Shown: positions 1 through 7,812 of the stretch, piece after piece | How positions within the stretch are numbered: the first letter of the stretch is position 1 | Layout: each line of letters opens with the position of its first letter | DNA from: Streptococcus vestibularis ATCC 49124 | GTDB taxonomy: Bacteria > Bacillota > Bacilli > Lactobacillales > Streptococcaceae | Length of the DNA: 42,606 nt | Assembly (NCBI RefSeq): GCF_000188295.1 | Contig: NZ_GL831112.1 | Coordinates: 695,017-737,622, forward strand | Direction of reading: 5' to 3' | Notes under the pieces: model-generated | Seen by the model: the letters and a program-made list of their open reading frames with translations, nothing else | The model's database searches: none | Told to the model about the DNA's origin: nothing | Program-made: the position numbers and the translations under genes

Positions 1-133
1 AATGCCTCTTTGAGGGGCTTGTGACGAGTCAAAAGCAATAAGGCTTGAACAAAGTGAAAGCCAGCGTCTTTAGGTACTGGCTGGTATTATGGGCTTATAG
101 CTCTTGATCAAACCACCTGTTAGACGGGTGGTT
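1..133 (+). mobile_element. Possible right end of an IS200/IS605-type element (tnpB tail plus structured 3' end)
   Basis: The first 24 bases read N-A-S-L-R-G-L-stop, which resembles the very C-terminus of TnpB proteins (usually D-R-D-x-N-A-S...). Three hairpins follow: CCTC/GAGG near 5-15, AGCCAG/CTGGCT around 59-85, and a 10-bp stem at 111-120/124-133 with loop TAG. TnpB genes of this family are followed by a structured omega-RNA region that ends in a subterminal hairpin at the element's right end, which is the layout seen here. The last hairpin has no T-run on either side, so it is a poor intrinsic terminator for the sda operon ending 19 bp away. The assignment is inference from a 7-residue tail and structure; the body of any element lies outside the window. 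Confidence 0.3.
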
Positions 134-151
134 ATGATTTATTCTAAAAAA

Positions 152-1021
152 TCAACCAAAGATTTTTTTTGCGAGTGCTTTTCCTTTCGGAGTTGCTGCT
201 AAGCCACCTTCAGCAGTTTCACGGAATGCAGTTGGCATGGCTGAACCGACCTGATACATCGCGTCAACGACCTGGTCGACTGGAATGGCAGATGTGATAC
301 CTGCCAAAGCCATATCGGCAGCGACTAGGGCAAAACTTGCTCCCATAGCATTACGTTTGACACAAGGGACTTCGACTAATCCAGCTACGGGGTCACAAAT
401 GAGTCCCAACATATTTTTTAGTACAAAGCAAATGGCTTGGCTAGCTTGGAAGGGTGTTCCACCAGCAGCCATTGTAATAGCGGCTGCAGCCATAGCAGAG
501 GCGGAACCAACTTCGGCTTGGCAGCCTCCCTCGGCGCCAGAAATCGAGGCATTATTTGCGATGACTAGACCAAATGCACCAGCAGTAAAGAGAAAATCCA
601 ATTGTTGTGATTCGGTTAAGCCCAGTTTTTGGATAGCAGTTGTAAGAACAGCAGGTAGGCAGCCAGCAGATCCAGCAGTTGGTGTGGCACAAACCAATCC
701 CATCTTGGCATTAGATTCATTAACAGCCATGGCATTTCTAGCAGCACCCAAAACAGCAGAATCAGCCAAGGTATTTCCTTTTTTGATATAGGCATCCAGT
801 TTAGCAGCGTCTCCCCCGGTTAAGCCAGTTGGTGATTTCTCAGGGGACAAACCAGCCTGAACAGACTCTTTCATCACTTCTAGATTTCGAGTCATGAGAG
901 CAAGGATTTCATGACGTTCCCGTCCAGTTAGCTCTGTCTCTGTAGCGATCATGAGCTCGGCGATATTACCTTGGTAATCTCGGTCAGCTTGTTGAACCAA
1001 TTCTTCAATAGTGTAAAACAT
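152..1021 (-). CDS. sdaAA: L-serine dehydratase, iron-sulfur-dependent, alpha subunit
   Basis: Catalytic subunit of the two-polypeptide bacterial L-serine dehydratase, converting L-serine to pyruvate and ammonia in the cytoplasm. The 289-residue product is full length for the family. Cys167 (GGCQAE), Cys209 (LICDP) and Cys220 (EVPC) are spaced 42 and 11 residues apart, the spacing of the [4Fe-4S] ligands known from single-chain enzymes of this family. A GSAGC segment lies near residue 117. The gene follows sdaAB with a 12-bp gap, so the two are one operon transcribed leftward. No clear T-tailed terminator follows; a possible IS end lies just beyond the stop codon. Confidence 0.95.
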   Translation of the reverse strand: MFYTIEELVQQADRDYQGNIAELMIATETELTGRERHEILALMTRNLEVMKESVQAGLSPEKSPTGLTGGDAAKLDAYIKKGNTLADSAVLGAARNAMAVNESNAKMGLVCATPTAGSAGCLPAVLTTAIQKLGLTESQQLDFLFTAGAFGLVIANNASISGAEGGCQAEVGSASAMAAAAITMAAGGTPFQASQAICFVLKNMLGLICDPVAGLVEVPCVKRNAMGASFALVAADMALAGITSAIPVDQVVDAMYQVGSAMPTAFRETAEGGLAATPKGKALAKKIFG

Positions 1022-1033
1022 GGAAATCTCCTC

Positions 1034-1705
1034 TTAACTGAAAAAGTTCACGTTATGCAAATTTGGAATTCTTGCGATATCAGTAACGGCTTCATCACAC
1101 TGGTGAGAGTCAATTTCGATAATCATAATGGCCTTTTCACCGGCATTTTCCCGAGTAACAGTCATTTGAGCGATATTGATACCATAACGCGACAAAATAT
1201 CTGTGACAAGGGCAATCATTCCAGGAACATCTTGGTGGACAATGATGAGAGTCGGTGTATTCATCTTGAGATTGACCGCAAAACCATTGAGCTCAGTTAC
1301 TTGGATATTCCCTCCACCGATGGAAACACCAGTGGCAGAGATAGTTTTTGTAGCATTTTTTAGTGTAATACGAGTAGTGTTAGGATGCGGTGCATTGCTA
1401 TCTTTGTTGATTTTCCAATAGACCTTAATGCCTTTTTCGTGTGCAATATCAAGTGCACGCGGAATATCAGGGTCATCTGTTTCCATACCTAAAATACCAG
1501 CTACAAGAGCCACATCTGTTCCATGACCTCGGTAGGTTTTTGCAAAGGAATTAAAAAGTTGAAATTCTACTTCAGTGGGTATATCACCAAAGATGGCCGA
1601 AACAATTTTTCCGATACGAACAGCTCCTGCAGTATGACTAGAGGAAGGTCCTACCATGACAGGACCGATAATATCAAAAACGGATTGAAATTTTAAATTT
1701 TTCAT
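1034..1705 (-). CDS. sdaAB: L-serine dehydratase, iron-sulfur-dependent, beta subunit
   Basis: Second subunit of the split L-serine dehydratase and first gene of the leftward sda operon. Residues 1-140 are the beta domain, with the family-typical GPSSSHTAGA stretch near residues 19-28. Residues ~148-223 form an ACT domain (TLIIVHQDVPGMI... then IMIIEID), a fold that commonly binds amino acids and may sense serine. The 223-residue length is normal. The upstream region shared with the divergent HAD gene (1706-1983) contains inverted repeats that could include control sites; I could not assign an operator. Confidence 0.95.
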   Translation of the reverse strand: MKNLKFQSVFDIIGPVMVGPSSSHTAGAVRIGKIVSAIFGDIPTEVEFQLFNSFAKTYRGHGTDVALVAGILGMETDDPDIPRALDIAHEKGIKVYWKINKDSNAPHPNTTRITLKNATKTISATGVSIGGGNIQVTELNGFAVNLKMNTPTLIIVHQDVPGMIALVTDILSRYGINIAQMTVTRENAGEKAIMIIEIDSHQCDEAVTDIARIPNLHNVNFFS

Positions 1706-1777
1706 AACACGCCTCGTTTGATTAATCTTGTATTTTCAGTATACCACGAATTAGAGAGATTCGCTGTTTAAGTAAAA

Positions 1778-1834
1778 ATCTATTGAAACCATAAAAAATA
1801 ACTTATTTTAAGCTTTCTTTAAGGTTCAATAGAT
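1778..1834. repeat. Imperfect inverted repeat between sdaAB and the HAD gene
   Basis: Arms ATCTATTGAAACC (1778-1790) and GGTTCAATAGAT (1823-1834) are complementary except for one unpaired A, around a 32-base AT-rich core. The right arm runs into a TATAAT (1834-1839). A second small dyad TAAGTA/TACTTA lies at 1850-1866. These could be operator sites for the divergent genes or the ends of a small inserted element; nothing decides between the two. Confidence 0.5.
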
Positions 1835-1883
1835 ATAATAGTGTTCTATTAAGTAAGCAATACTTATTTTTCATAAATCAGAG

Positions 1884-1910
1884 AGGACGGTCTATGGGTC
1901 GTCCTTTTGT
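1884..1910 (+). terminator. Intrinsic terminator-like hairpin without an upstream gene
   Basis: AGGACG (1884-1889) pairs with CGTCCT (1900-1905), followed by a short T-run. No coding region precedes it on this strand, since sdaAB runs the other way. With the TATAAT at 1834-1839 it could bound a transcript of about 65 nt, or stop readthrough before the HAD gene. Confidence 0.45.
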
Positions 1911-1983
1911 GTTTCTTTGTTTATATAGAGCTAGATTATGATAAAATAAACACTGATGTTTTAACTGTCAGAAAGGATCCGTC

Positions 1984-2679
1984 ATGACCTACACCCATTT
2001 ACTTTTCGATCTTGACCACACCCTCCTAGATTTTGACCGTGCTGAAGATATGGCTTTAAACTACTTGCTTGAAGAGGCTGGTGTAGCTTCACAAGAGATC
2101 AAGGCTTATAAAGACCACTATATTCCCATGAACCGTTCCATGTGGGAGGACCTCAACCATGGTTTGATTACAAAACCTGAATTGCTTCGCACGCGCTTTT
2201 CACGTCTCTTTGAGCACTTTGGAAAAGAAGTAGATGGTAGTCACTTAGCTGGGCGCTACCAACATTTCTTGAGTCAACAGGGGCAGGAACTTCCTCAGGC
2301 TCATGCTTTTTTAGCGGATGTCAAAGACCGTGGCTACAATATTTATGCAGCGACTAATGGTGTTAGTTTTATCCAACGTGGCCGCCTGCAGGCTTCGAGT
2401 ATTTTACCTTTCTTTGACGATGTTTTCATCTCTGATGAGGTGGGTGCCCACAAACCGTCTACAGACTTTTTTGATAAAATTGCCAATCAGGTTCATGATT
2501 TTCACCCAAGCTCAGCTCTCATGATTGGTGATAGTCTAACTGCTGATATCCAGGGTGGTAATAATGCGGGTATTGATAGTGTTTGGTTCAATCCAAGTAA
2601 CCTAGTCAATGAGACTCCAGCTGTTCCAACCTATCAAGTCAAAAGTTATGAGGAAATCCTGAAGATTTTGTCCAAGTAA
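1984..2679 (+). CDS. YjjG-family HAD hydrolase (noncanonical pyrimidine nucleotidase-like)
   Basis: Cytoplasmic haloacid-dehalogenase-type phosphatase of 231 residues. Motif I FDLDHTLLDFD supplies the nucleophile Asp9 and general acid Asp11. A mid-protein ATNG segment fits motif II, GAHKPS gives the motif III lysine, and MIGDSLTADIQGG is motif IV. The cap inserted after motif I is helical, as in YjjG, which removes phosphate from noncanonical pyrimidine monophosphates. Sequence and length fit the YjjG family best, but substrate use in streptococci is not established. An AAAGGATCC ribosome binding site precedes the ATG. The gene appears monocistronic, ending in a terminator at 2702-2724. Confidence 0.85.
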   Translation: MTYTHLLFDLDHTLLDFDRAEDMALNYLLEEAGVASQEIKAYKDHYIPMNRSMWEDLNHGLITKPELLRTRFSRLFEHFGKEVDGSHLAGRYQHFLSQQGQELPQAHAFLADVKDRGYNIYAATNGVSFIQRGRLQASSILPFFDDVFISDEVGAHKPSTDFFDKIANQVHDFHPSSALMIGDSLTADIQGGNNAGIDSVWFNPSNLVNETPAVPTYQVKSYEEILKILSK

Positions 2680-2701
2680 AGCTATGATAGCCATGATTCC
2701 G

Positions 2702-2724
2702 AAGAGCTTTTTAGCTCTTTTTTT
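2702..2724 (+). terminator. Rho-independent terminator of the HAD gene
   Basis: AAGAGC (2702-2707) and GCTCTT (2714-2719) form the stem, followed by a run of T. The T-run merges directly with the extended -10 element of uvrC. Confidence 0.75.
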
Positions 2725-2732
2725 GCTACAAT
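2724..2732 (+). promoter_or_regulatory. Extended -10 promoter placed for a leaderless uvrC transcript
   Basis: TGC followed by TACAAT (2727-2732) forms an extended -10 element. Only six bases separate it from the uvrC ATG at 2739, so transcription would start at or within a base or two of the start codon. No Shine-Dalgarno sequence is present in front of that ATG. Together these suggest a leaderless mRNA; the alternative is readthrough from upstream. Confidence 0.45.
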
Positions 2733-2738
2733 GAAAGC

Positions 2739-4523
2739 ATGAATGATCTGATTAAACATAAGTTGGAATTGCTCCCAAACAACCCGGGGTGCTATCTCCA
2801 CAAGGACAAATTCGGCAATATTATCTATGTCGGTAAGGCTAAAAATCTAAAAAATCGTGTGCGTAGCTATTTTCGTGGAAGTCATGATACCAAGACGGAG
2901 CTTTTGGTATCTGAGATTGCAGACTTTGAATTTATCGTAACCGAGTCTAATATCGAGGCCTTGCTTTTGGAAATTAATCTTATCCAAGAAAATATGCCTA
3001 AATTCAACATCCGCCTCAAGGATGACAAGTCTTACCCTTTTATCAAGATTACTAAGGAAATCTATCCAAGGCTCTTGATTACTCGCCAGGTTAAGAAGGA
3101 TGGCGGTCTCTATTTTGGCCCTTACCCAGACTCTGGGGCAGCCAATGAAATCAAGAAGCTTTTGGACCGTATTTTTCCCTTTAAGAAATGTAAAAATCCC
3201 GCCAACAAGGTCTGTTTCTATTACCATATTGGCCAATGTAATGCCCACACCATCTGTCACACCACCGAGGACTATTGGCAAGGTTTGGTTGAGGATGTCA
3301 AGAATTTCCTAAATGGGCATGATGATAAAATCGTTAATCAGCTCAAGGCCAAGATGACGGACATGTCTGATCAGATGGAGTTTGAGCGTGCAGCGGAGTA
3401 TCGAGATCTGATTGAGGCAGTGTCGACGCTTAGGACCAAGCAAAGGGTTATCCGTCAGGACATGCAGGACCGAGATATCTTCGGTTACTACGTGGACAAG
3501 GGTTGGATGTGTGTTCAGGTTTTCTTTGTTCGCCAAGGGAAACTCATTCAGCGTGATGTCAATATGTTCCCTTACTATAATGATGCTGAGGAAGACTTTC
3601 TAACCTATATGGGGCAATTTTACCTGGATAGTCGTCATCTCAAACCTAAGGAGATTTTTATTCCAGGTGACATTGATCAAGAGTCTGTCGAAGCTCTGGT
3701 TGGAGACGGGGTTAAGGTCTTCAAGCCTCAGCGTGGAGAGAAGAGGCAGTTGGTAAACTTGGCGACGAAAAATGCCCGCGTCAGTTTGACCCAAAAATTT
3801 GATCTCCTCGAAAAAGACTTGGCTAAGACCCAAGGAGCTATTGAAAATCTAGGCAAACTCATGGGGATTCCGACACCGGTCCGTATCGAGTCTTTCGATA
3901 ACTCTAATATCATGGGAACTAGCCCTGTCTCTGCCATGGTTGTCTTTGAAAATGGTAAACCTAATAAAAAAGAGTACCGCAAATACAAGATTAAGACTGT
4001 TGAAGGTCCTGACGATTATGCCAGTATGCGTGAGGTCATTCGTCGTCGCTATAGTCGTGTCAAACGTGATGGTCTAACGCCACCAGACCTCATTATCATG
4101 GATGGTGGTCAAGGTCAGGTCAATGTAGCCAAGGATGTGCTTCGCAAGGAACTCAATCTATCTATCCCAGTTGCAGGTCTTCAGAAAAATGACAAGCACC
4201 AAACCAATGAATTGCTTTTTGGAGATCCTTTGCGAGTCATTGATTTGCCACGTCAATCCGAGGAATTTTTCCTCCTTCACCGTATTCAGGATGAAGTACA
4301 CCGCTTTGCCATCACCTTCCATCGTCAAGTCCGTAGTAAGAATAGTTTCAGTTCTAAACTTGATGGCGTGGAGGGGTTAGGACCTAAGCGCAAACAAAAA
4401 CTCCTCAAATACTTCAAGTCTATGACAGCTATCCAAAAAGCTACTGTTGAGGATATCCATGCCCTTGGCATTCCAGAAAAAGTAGCAGAGGCTCTGTTAG
4501 ATAAATTAAATGATAACAATTAA
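2739..4523 (+). CDS. uvrC: UvrABC system protein C (excinuclease ABC subunit C)
   Basis: Makes the two incisions around a DNA lesion in nucleotide excision repair, working with UvrA and UvrB. Residues ~15-95 are the GIY-YIG nuclease (GCYLHKD then [14 protein letters not shown]) for the 3' cut. The UVR motif, which contacts UvrB, lies near 200-235 ([20 protein letters not shown]). The RNase H-like nuclease for the 5' cut spans ~370-540 ([24 protein letters not shown]). The C-terminus carries the helix-hairpin-helix pair ([21 protein letters not shown]). At 594 residues it is complete. No Shine-Dalgarno is visible; see the promoter entry at 2724. Confidence 0.97.
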   Translation: MNDLIKHKLELLPNNPGCYLHKDKFGNIIYVGKAKNLKNRVRSYFRGSHDTKTELLVSEIADFEFIVTESNIEALLLEINLIQENMPKFNIRLKDDKSYPFIKITKEIYPRLLITRQVKKDGGLYFGPYPDSGAANEIKKLLDRIFPFKKCKNPANKVCFYYHIGQCNAHTICHTTEDYWQGLVEDVKNFLNGHDDKIVNQLKAKMTDMSDQMEFERAAEYRDLIEAVSTLRTKQRVIRQDMQDRDIFGYYVDKGWMCVQVFFVRQGKLIQRDVNMFPYYNDAEEDFLTYMGQFYLDSRHLKPKEIFIPGDIDQESVEALVGDGVKVFKPQRGEKRQLVNLATKNARVSLTQKFDLLEKDLAKTQGAIENLGKLMGIPTPVRIESFDNSNIMGTSPVSAMVVFENGKPNKKEYRKYKIKTVEGPDDYASMREVIRRRYSRVKRDGLTPPDLIIMDGGQGQVNVAKDVLRKELNLSIPVAGLQKNDKHQTNELLFGDPLRVIDLPRQSEEFFLLHRIQDEVHRFAITFHRQVRSKNSFSSKLDGVEGLGPKRKQKLLKYFKSMTAIQKATVEDIHALGIPEKVAEALLDKLNDNN

Positions 4524-4531
4524 AGAAACGT

Positions 4532-4552
4532 AATGAATTAAGTTCATTTTTT
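4532..4552 (+). terminator. Weak terminator behind uvrC
   Basis: AATGAA (4532-4537) pairs with TTCATT (4543-4548) and runs into six T. The 6-bp AT-rich stem is weak; the stronger hairpin at 4803-4828 inside the following repeat may back it up. Confidence 0.5.
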
Positions 4553-4555
4553 GTT

Positions 4556-4860
4556 ACCTAAATTGTCAAATTAAGTTAGACTTTTCAAGTAACTCAGAAA
4601 AACTTGGTAGGGAGATTGATAATTCAATGATTTCCTAGGAATTCTATTTCTTGAGAGTGGGACAGAAATCGGTAATTCGTTAGAATTCGATTTCGTCGTC
4701 CCACCTCCGCACAGTTGAGTAGGGCAGTAAAAGCTGATGAAATCAGCGTAGTAGAGCCCACTCAACCACTGCGTCTTGCTCGACAATCCAAAAACAATAA
4801 AGAGGCTAGGACTTTTGTCCCAGCCTCATAATTTTGAGAAATATTAGTAAAATCCATTTG
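4556..4860 (+). repeat. Structured intergenic element A, copy 1
   Basis: A ~305-bp sequence repeated almost identically at 5710-6015, with only scattered differences. It contains three hairpins. H1 (4657-4704) has stem GTGGGAC/GTCCCAC with inner stems GAAATC/GATTTC and AATTC/GAATT. H2 (4712-4771) has GAGT-a-GGGC pairing with GCCC-ACTC and an inner GCTGAT/ATCAGC. H3 (4803-4828) has GAGGCT-a-GGAC/GTCC-c-AGCCTC and resembles hairpins common in streptococcal intergenic regions. A diverged relative lies at 12071-12190. No convincing coding frame is present. It may be a non-autonomous mobile element or a spread RNA or terminator module. Confidence 0.85.
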
Positions 4861-5168
4861 ATGTCGAGAAAGAGAATGACAAACAAGTGATTGTCTTGCC
4901 TGAAGAGACGAAGGAACGGATAACGGGTGATTTGTTTGAGGGACTTTATCGGAAACGACAGATTGGATTTGGAAAACTCTTCAAGACTATCAAGAAAGAA
5001 TTAGACTTAGATGATGTCGAAGATGGTAATCTTGTTCAGACTGGAGAGGATAGTCAAGAAGTATCGCGAGGTCAGGAAATTGTAGCCGTTTGGAATTGGC
5101 AGAGAAAGAATTATTTTTTACAGTTACTAAGAAATATGTTAGTCAGTTTTATTATTAGATGTATTTAA
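4851..5168 (+). pseudogene. Unrecognised gene remnant (C-terminal fragment?)
   Basis: An open frame runs from 4851, directly after an in-frame stop and inside the end of repeat element A, to the stop at 5166-5168. The only early start is GTG at 4887, with no ribosome binding site. The product is hydrophilic and charged up to about residue 70 (ITGDLFEGLYRKRQIGFGK), then ends in a short hydrophobic tail. I do not recognise the family. The frame is open across the repeat boundary without a start signal and overlaps the 3' end of the convergent channel gene by 30 bases, so a truncated fragment left by the insertion or rearrangement is the simplest reading. Confidence 0.4.
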
Positions 5169-5462
5169 TTTGCTGTAGTAATTGACAATTACGGCTGATA
5201 AGCATCCAAAAAAAATAAGTCCATATACAGTTAAAAAGACGCTAGTAATACGTCCGATTAGAGTAGTAGCTAGTATATCTCCGTAACCTACTGTTGTTGA
5301 TGTGACAAAAGCATACCATAGTCCATCCCAGTAATTACTTATTTGAGGTTCAACTAATAAAAGTATTCCTCCTGAAATAAAAATAAAACTTACAAAACTT
5401 ATCAAAAATTGATTAAAACCTGTAACTTTTATAATATGAAATAGAGTATTTAAACGTTTCAT
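5139..5462 (-). CDS. Small two-TM potassium channel (ion channel family 2 pore)
   Basis: A 107-residue membrane protein with one helix at ~20-38, a pore loop with the selectivity filter TVGYGD at residues 57-62, and a second helix at ~70-95. This is the minimal KcsA-type plan expected to form a tetrameric K+ channel; no cytoplasmic RCK domain is present. I chose the ATG at 5462 because AAGGAG lies upstream of it (5470-5477 on the complement) and because the TATAAT promoter at 5494-5499 lies inside any longer frame. It sits between the two copies of element A, convergent with a gene remnant, as if it arrived with or was trapped by the repeats. Specificity for K+ is inferred from the filter. 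Confidence 0.85.
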   Translation of the reverse strand: MKRLNTLFHIIKVTGFNQFLISFVSFIFISGGILLLVEPQISNYWDGLWYAFVTSTTVGYGDILATTLIGRITSVFLTVYGLIFFGCLSAVIVNYYSKLNTSNNKTD

Positions 5463-5493
5463 TTGGTTCTCCTTTGTTATAGTGTTAATGAAA

Positions 5494-5502
5494 ATTATAG
5501 CA
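5494..5502 (-). promoter_or_regulatory. Extended -10 promoter of the channel gene
   Basis: On the complement the sequence reads TGC TATAAT, directly after the T-run of the hairpin at 5506-5540. This is the same terminator-then-extended-minus-10 layout seen at uvrC and rnc. Confidence 0.6.
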
Positions 5503-5505
5503 TAC

Positions 5506-5540
5506 AAAAAGTGTCTAAATATGTATTTTAGACACTTTTT
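5506..5540. terminator. Bidirectional terminator-like hairpin upstream of the channel gene
   Basis: Arms AAAAAGTGTCTAAA (5506-5519) and TTTAGACACTTTTT (5527-5540) pair perfectly over 14 bp around a 7-base loop, with A/T runs that make it work in either direction. It would insulate the channel promoter from leftward readthrough. Confidence 0.75.
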
Positions 5541-5627
5541 ATATTAAATTTTTATTATGTTTTCTTGATAGTAAGCCTCTATCGTTACAAGCTCGTTTGT
5601 GGTAAGATGAGTATAGGTCATTTATCT

Positions 5628-5708
5628 TAGTTCCTTTCAGACAAATGTGGTGTTTATCTGAGCCTAACATAGATGGCTTTTTCTGTCTAGCTTAATTTTA
5701 CAAATTGG
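5628..5708 (+). repeat. Element B, copy 1
   Basis: About 81 bp that recur at 6044-6125 with a handful of changes. It contains a hairpin CAGACAAA/TTTATCTG (one mismatch; perfect in copy 2) and a terminator-like AGCC...GGCT stem followed by five T. It ends exactly where element A copy 2 begins, so the order along the DNA is A, insert, B, A, B. Confidence 0.8.
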
Positions 5709-5709
5709 G

Positions 5710-6015
5710 ACCTAAATTGTCAAATTAAGTTAGACTTTTCAAGTAACTCAGAAAAACTTGGTAGGGTGATTGATAATTCAATGATTTCCTAGGAATTCTA
5801 TTTCTTGAGAGTGGGACAGAAATCGGTAATTCGTTAGAATTCGATTTCGTCGTCCCACCTCCGCACAGTTGAGTAGGGCTGTAAAAGCTGATGAAATCAG
5901 CGTAGTAGAGCCCACTCAACCACTGCGTCTTTCTCGACAATCCAAAGACAAATTGAGAGGCTAGGACTTTTGTCCCAGCCTCATAATTTTGAGAAACATT
6001 CGTAAAATCCATTTG
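5710..6015 (+). repeat. Structured intergenic element A, copy 2
   Basis: Second near-identical copy of the element at 4556-4860. H1 lies at 5811-5858, H2 at 5866-5925 and the GAGGCT...AGCCTC hairpin near 5961-5986. The substitution turning GGGCA into GGGCT in H2 adds a pair with AGCCC rather than disrupting the stem. Confidence 0.85.
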
Positions 6016-6043
6016 TTTCGGTAATCCATTTCGTCCTATATGT

Positions 6044-6125
6044 TAGTTCCTTTCAGATAAATGTGGTGTTTATCTGAGACTAGCCTAGATGGCTTTTTCT
6101 GTCTTGCTTAATTTTACAAATTTGG
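6044..6125 (+). repeat. Element B, copy 2, forming the cls leader region
   Basis: Second copy of the 81-bp sequence at 5628-5708. Here the 3' edge differs and supplies part of a promoter: TTGCTT (6104-6109), a 17-base spacer and TATAAT (6127-6132), reading into the broken cardiolipin synthase gene. In copy 1 the -10 is absent. Confidence 0.8.
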
Positions 6126-6132
6126 TTATAAT
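6104..6132 (+). promoter_or_regulatory. Promoter of cls copy 1
   Basis: TTGCTT-N17-TATAAT, with AAAGGAG (6151-6157) two bases before the ATG at 6160. Confidence 0.6.
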
Positions 6133-6159
6133 AAGATTAATTAAAAAGGGAAAGGAGTC

Positions 6160-7732
6160 ATGCTATCAAAAACGAAGCTAAAATTGAACGTCTTTATGAT
6201 AAGAGTCGTCGCGGCTTTCTTCGTGGAATCTTTAGTCGTGCTACGATTATCTTCTTGACCATCTTACTGCAGCTTGTTGTTGTGGCCATGTCTTACCTCT
6301 GGTTGCATCAATATAGGATACACCTGCAAGTTACAGAAGTAGTCCTTCGTATTCTGGCCATTATTTATCTCTTTCAAAGTGATATGGAATCAACAGCCGT
6401 CAATACTTGGCTCCTGATAGTCTTGCCTTTTCCAATTATCGGAACCTTGCTCTTGGCTTATACGAAACTTGATATAGGTTACACAGGGATGAAGCGTGCT
6501 ATTCAGAGCAATATTGACCGCAGTTCTGGTATTCTGAAACAAGATAATCAGGCCCTCGAAGAGCTTAAACAGCGTCACACCAGCAACTATAATTTGGTCC
6601 AATATCTTGAAAATGTGAACGCTTCCTTTCCAGTTTATCGTCACACGAAGACGACCTATTTCCCAAGTGGTGAAGCCAAGTTTGAGGAAATGAAGAAACA
6701 GCTCCTTAAAGCAGAGAAGTACATTTTCTTGGAATATTTCATCATTGGTGAAGGTGAAATGTGGGGTGAAATCCTAGCAATCTTGAAACAAAAGGTTCAA
6801 GAAGGGGTGGAAGTTCGAGTCCTGTATGACGGTATGAATGAATTTTCAACTTTGAGTTTTGACTATAAGAAACGATTGGAAAAAATTGGCATTCAATCTC
6901 GAGTTTTTGCCTCGGTAACCCCTTTCCTGTCAACCTATTACAATTACCGTGACCATAGAAAAATCTTGCTGATTGATGGTAAGGTTGCTTTCACAGGCGG
7001 GGTTAATTTAGCTGACGAGTATATCAACAAGATTGAGCGTTTCGGTCATTGGAAAGATACTGCCTTGATGCTGGAGGGCCCAGCGGTTGATACTTTTTAG
7101 TTCTCTTTCTTCAGATGTGGACCTATTCTAACGAAACCTTAGATGTTACGCCGTATATGGTTGAACATAAGGTCTTTGATACCCCTGGCTTTGTTGTTCC
7201 TTATGGAGATATTCCATTGGACAAGGATAAAGTTGGTGAGAATGTCTATATTGACATCCTTAACCATGCGCGTGATTTTGTTCACATCATGACGCCTTAT
7301 CTTATTTTAGATGGTGAGTTACTACATGCTTTGAAATTTGCGGCCGAGCGTGGGGTAGACGTCAGTATCATCATGCCTGGTATTCCTGATAAAAAGTCAG
7401 CTTACTACCTCGCTAAGACTTACTACCCAACACTTTTGGCATCCGGCGTAAAAATCTATGAGTACACTCCTGGATTTGTTCATGCAAAGGTATTTGTGAG
7501 TGACAATAGTAGGGCTGTTGTCGGAACGATTAATTTGGATTACCGCAGTCTTTATCACCACTTTGAGTGTGCGACCTATCTTTACAGGACGTCATCAGTG
7601 GTTGGTATTGAGGAAGATTTCCAAGCGACAATGGCCAAGTGTCATCGAGTCAGCATGACTGATGTTAAAAATCGACCATTTCACCAGAAGTGCTTGGGCT
7701 TATTGACCAGATTAGTTGCGCCATTGATGTAG
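6160..7732 (+). pseudogene. cls: Cardiolipin synthase, copy 1, two single-base frameshifts
   Basis: Membrane phospholipase-D-type enzyme that would condense phosphatidylglycerol to cardiolipin. Two one-base losses break it. At the start, ATG GCT appears as ATGCT (one G missing), putting the start codon out of frame with the open frame that follows. Near 7093-7099 a T-run lacks one T, giving TTT TAG. Restoring both bases gives a 524-residue protein, exactly the length of the intact copy at 8455. N-terminal membrane helices (~25-80) and both HKD motifs (YRDHRKILLIDG before the second shift, FVHAKVFVSD after it) remain. Two lesions in one gene mean real decay or repeated sequence errors; the reading frame is otherwise well preserved, so any loss is recent. 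Confidence 0.9.
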
Positions 7733-7749
7733 TGACAAGACTTGTTATA

Positions 7750-7772
7750 AGAGGGTTGAGCCCTCTTTTTTT
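7750..7772 (+). terminator. Terminator behind cls copy 1
   Basis: AGAGGG (7750-7755) pairs with CCCTCT (7761-7766) around TTGAG, followed by a T-run. Confidence 0.85.
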
Positions 7773-7812
7773 ATAGTTTAAAATAAAGATAATGAAGTCG
7801 AAGGAGAAAATG

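Noticed and set aside
111..133. Hairpin as the terminator of the sda operon
   Set aside because: Stem is strong but no T-run follows on the complement; it is better explained as part of an IS end.
285..1363. Plus-strand frames opposite sdaAA and sdaAB
   Set aside because: They overlap strongly conserved enzyme genes on the other strand and show no family resemblance.
4571..6012. Short complement-strand reading frames of 71 and 95 residues inside element A
   Set aside because: They are nearly identical because the DNA is repeated, have no ribosome binding site and cross the hairpin stems. The structure explains the sequence better than coding.
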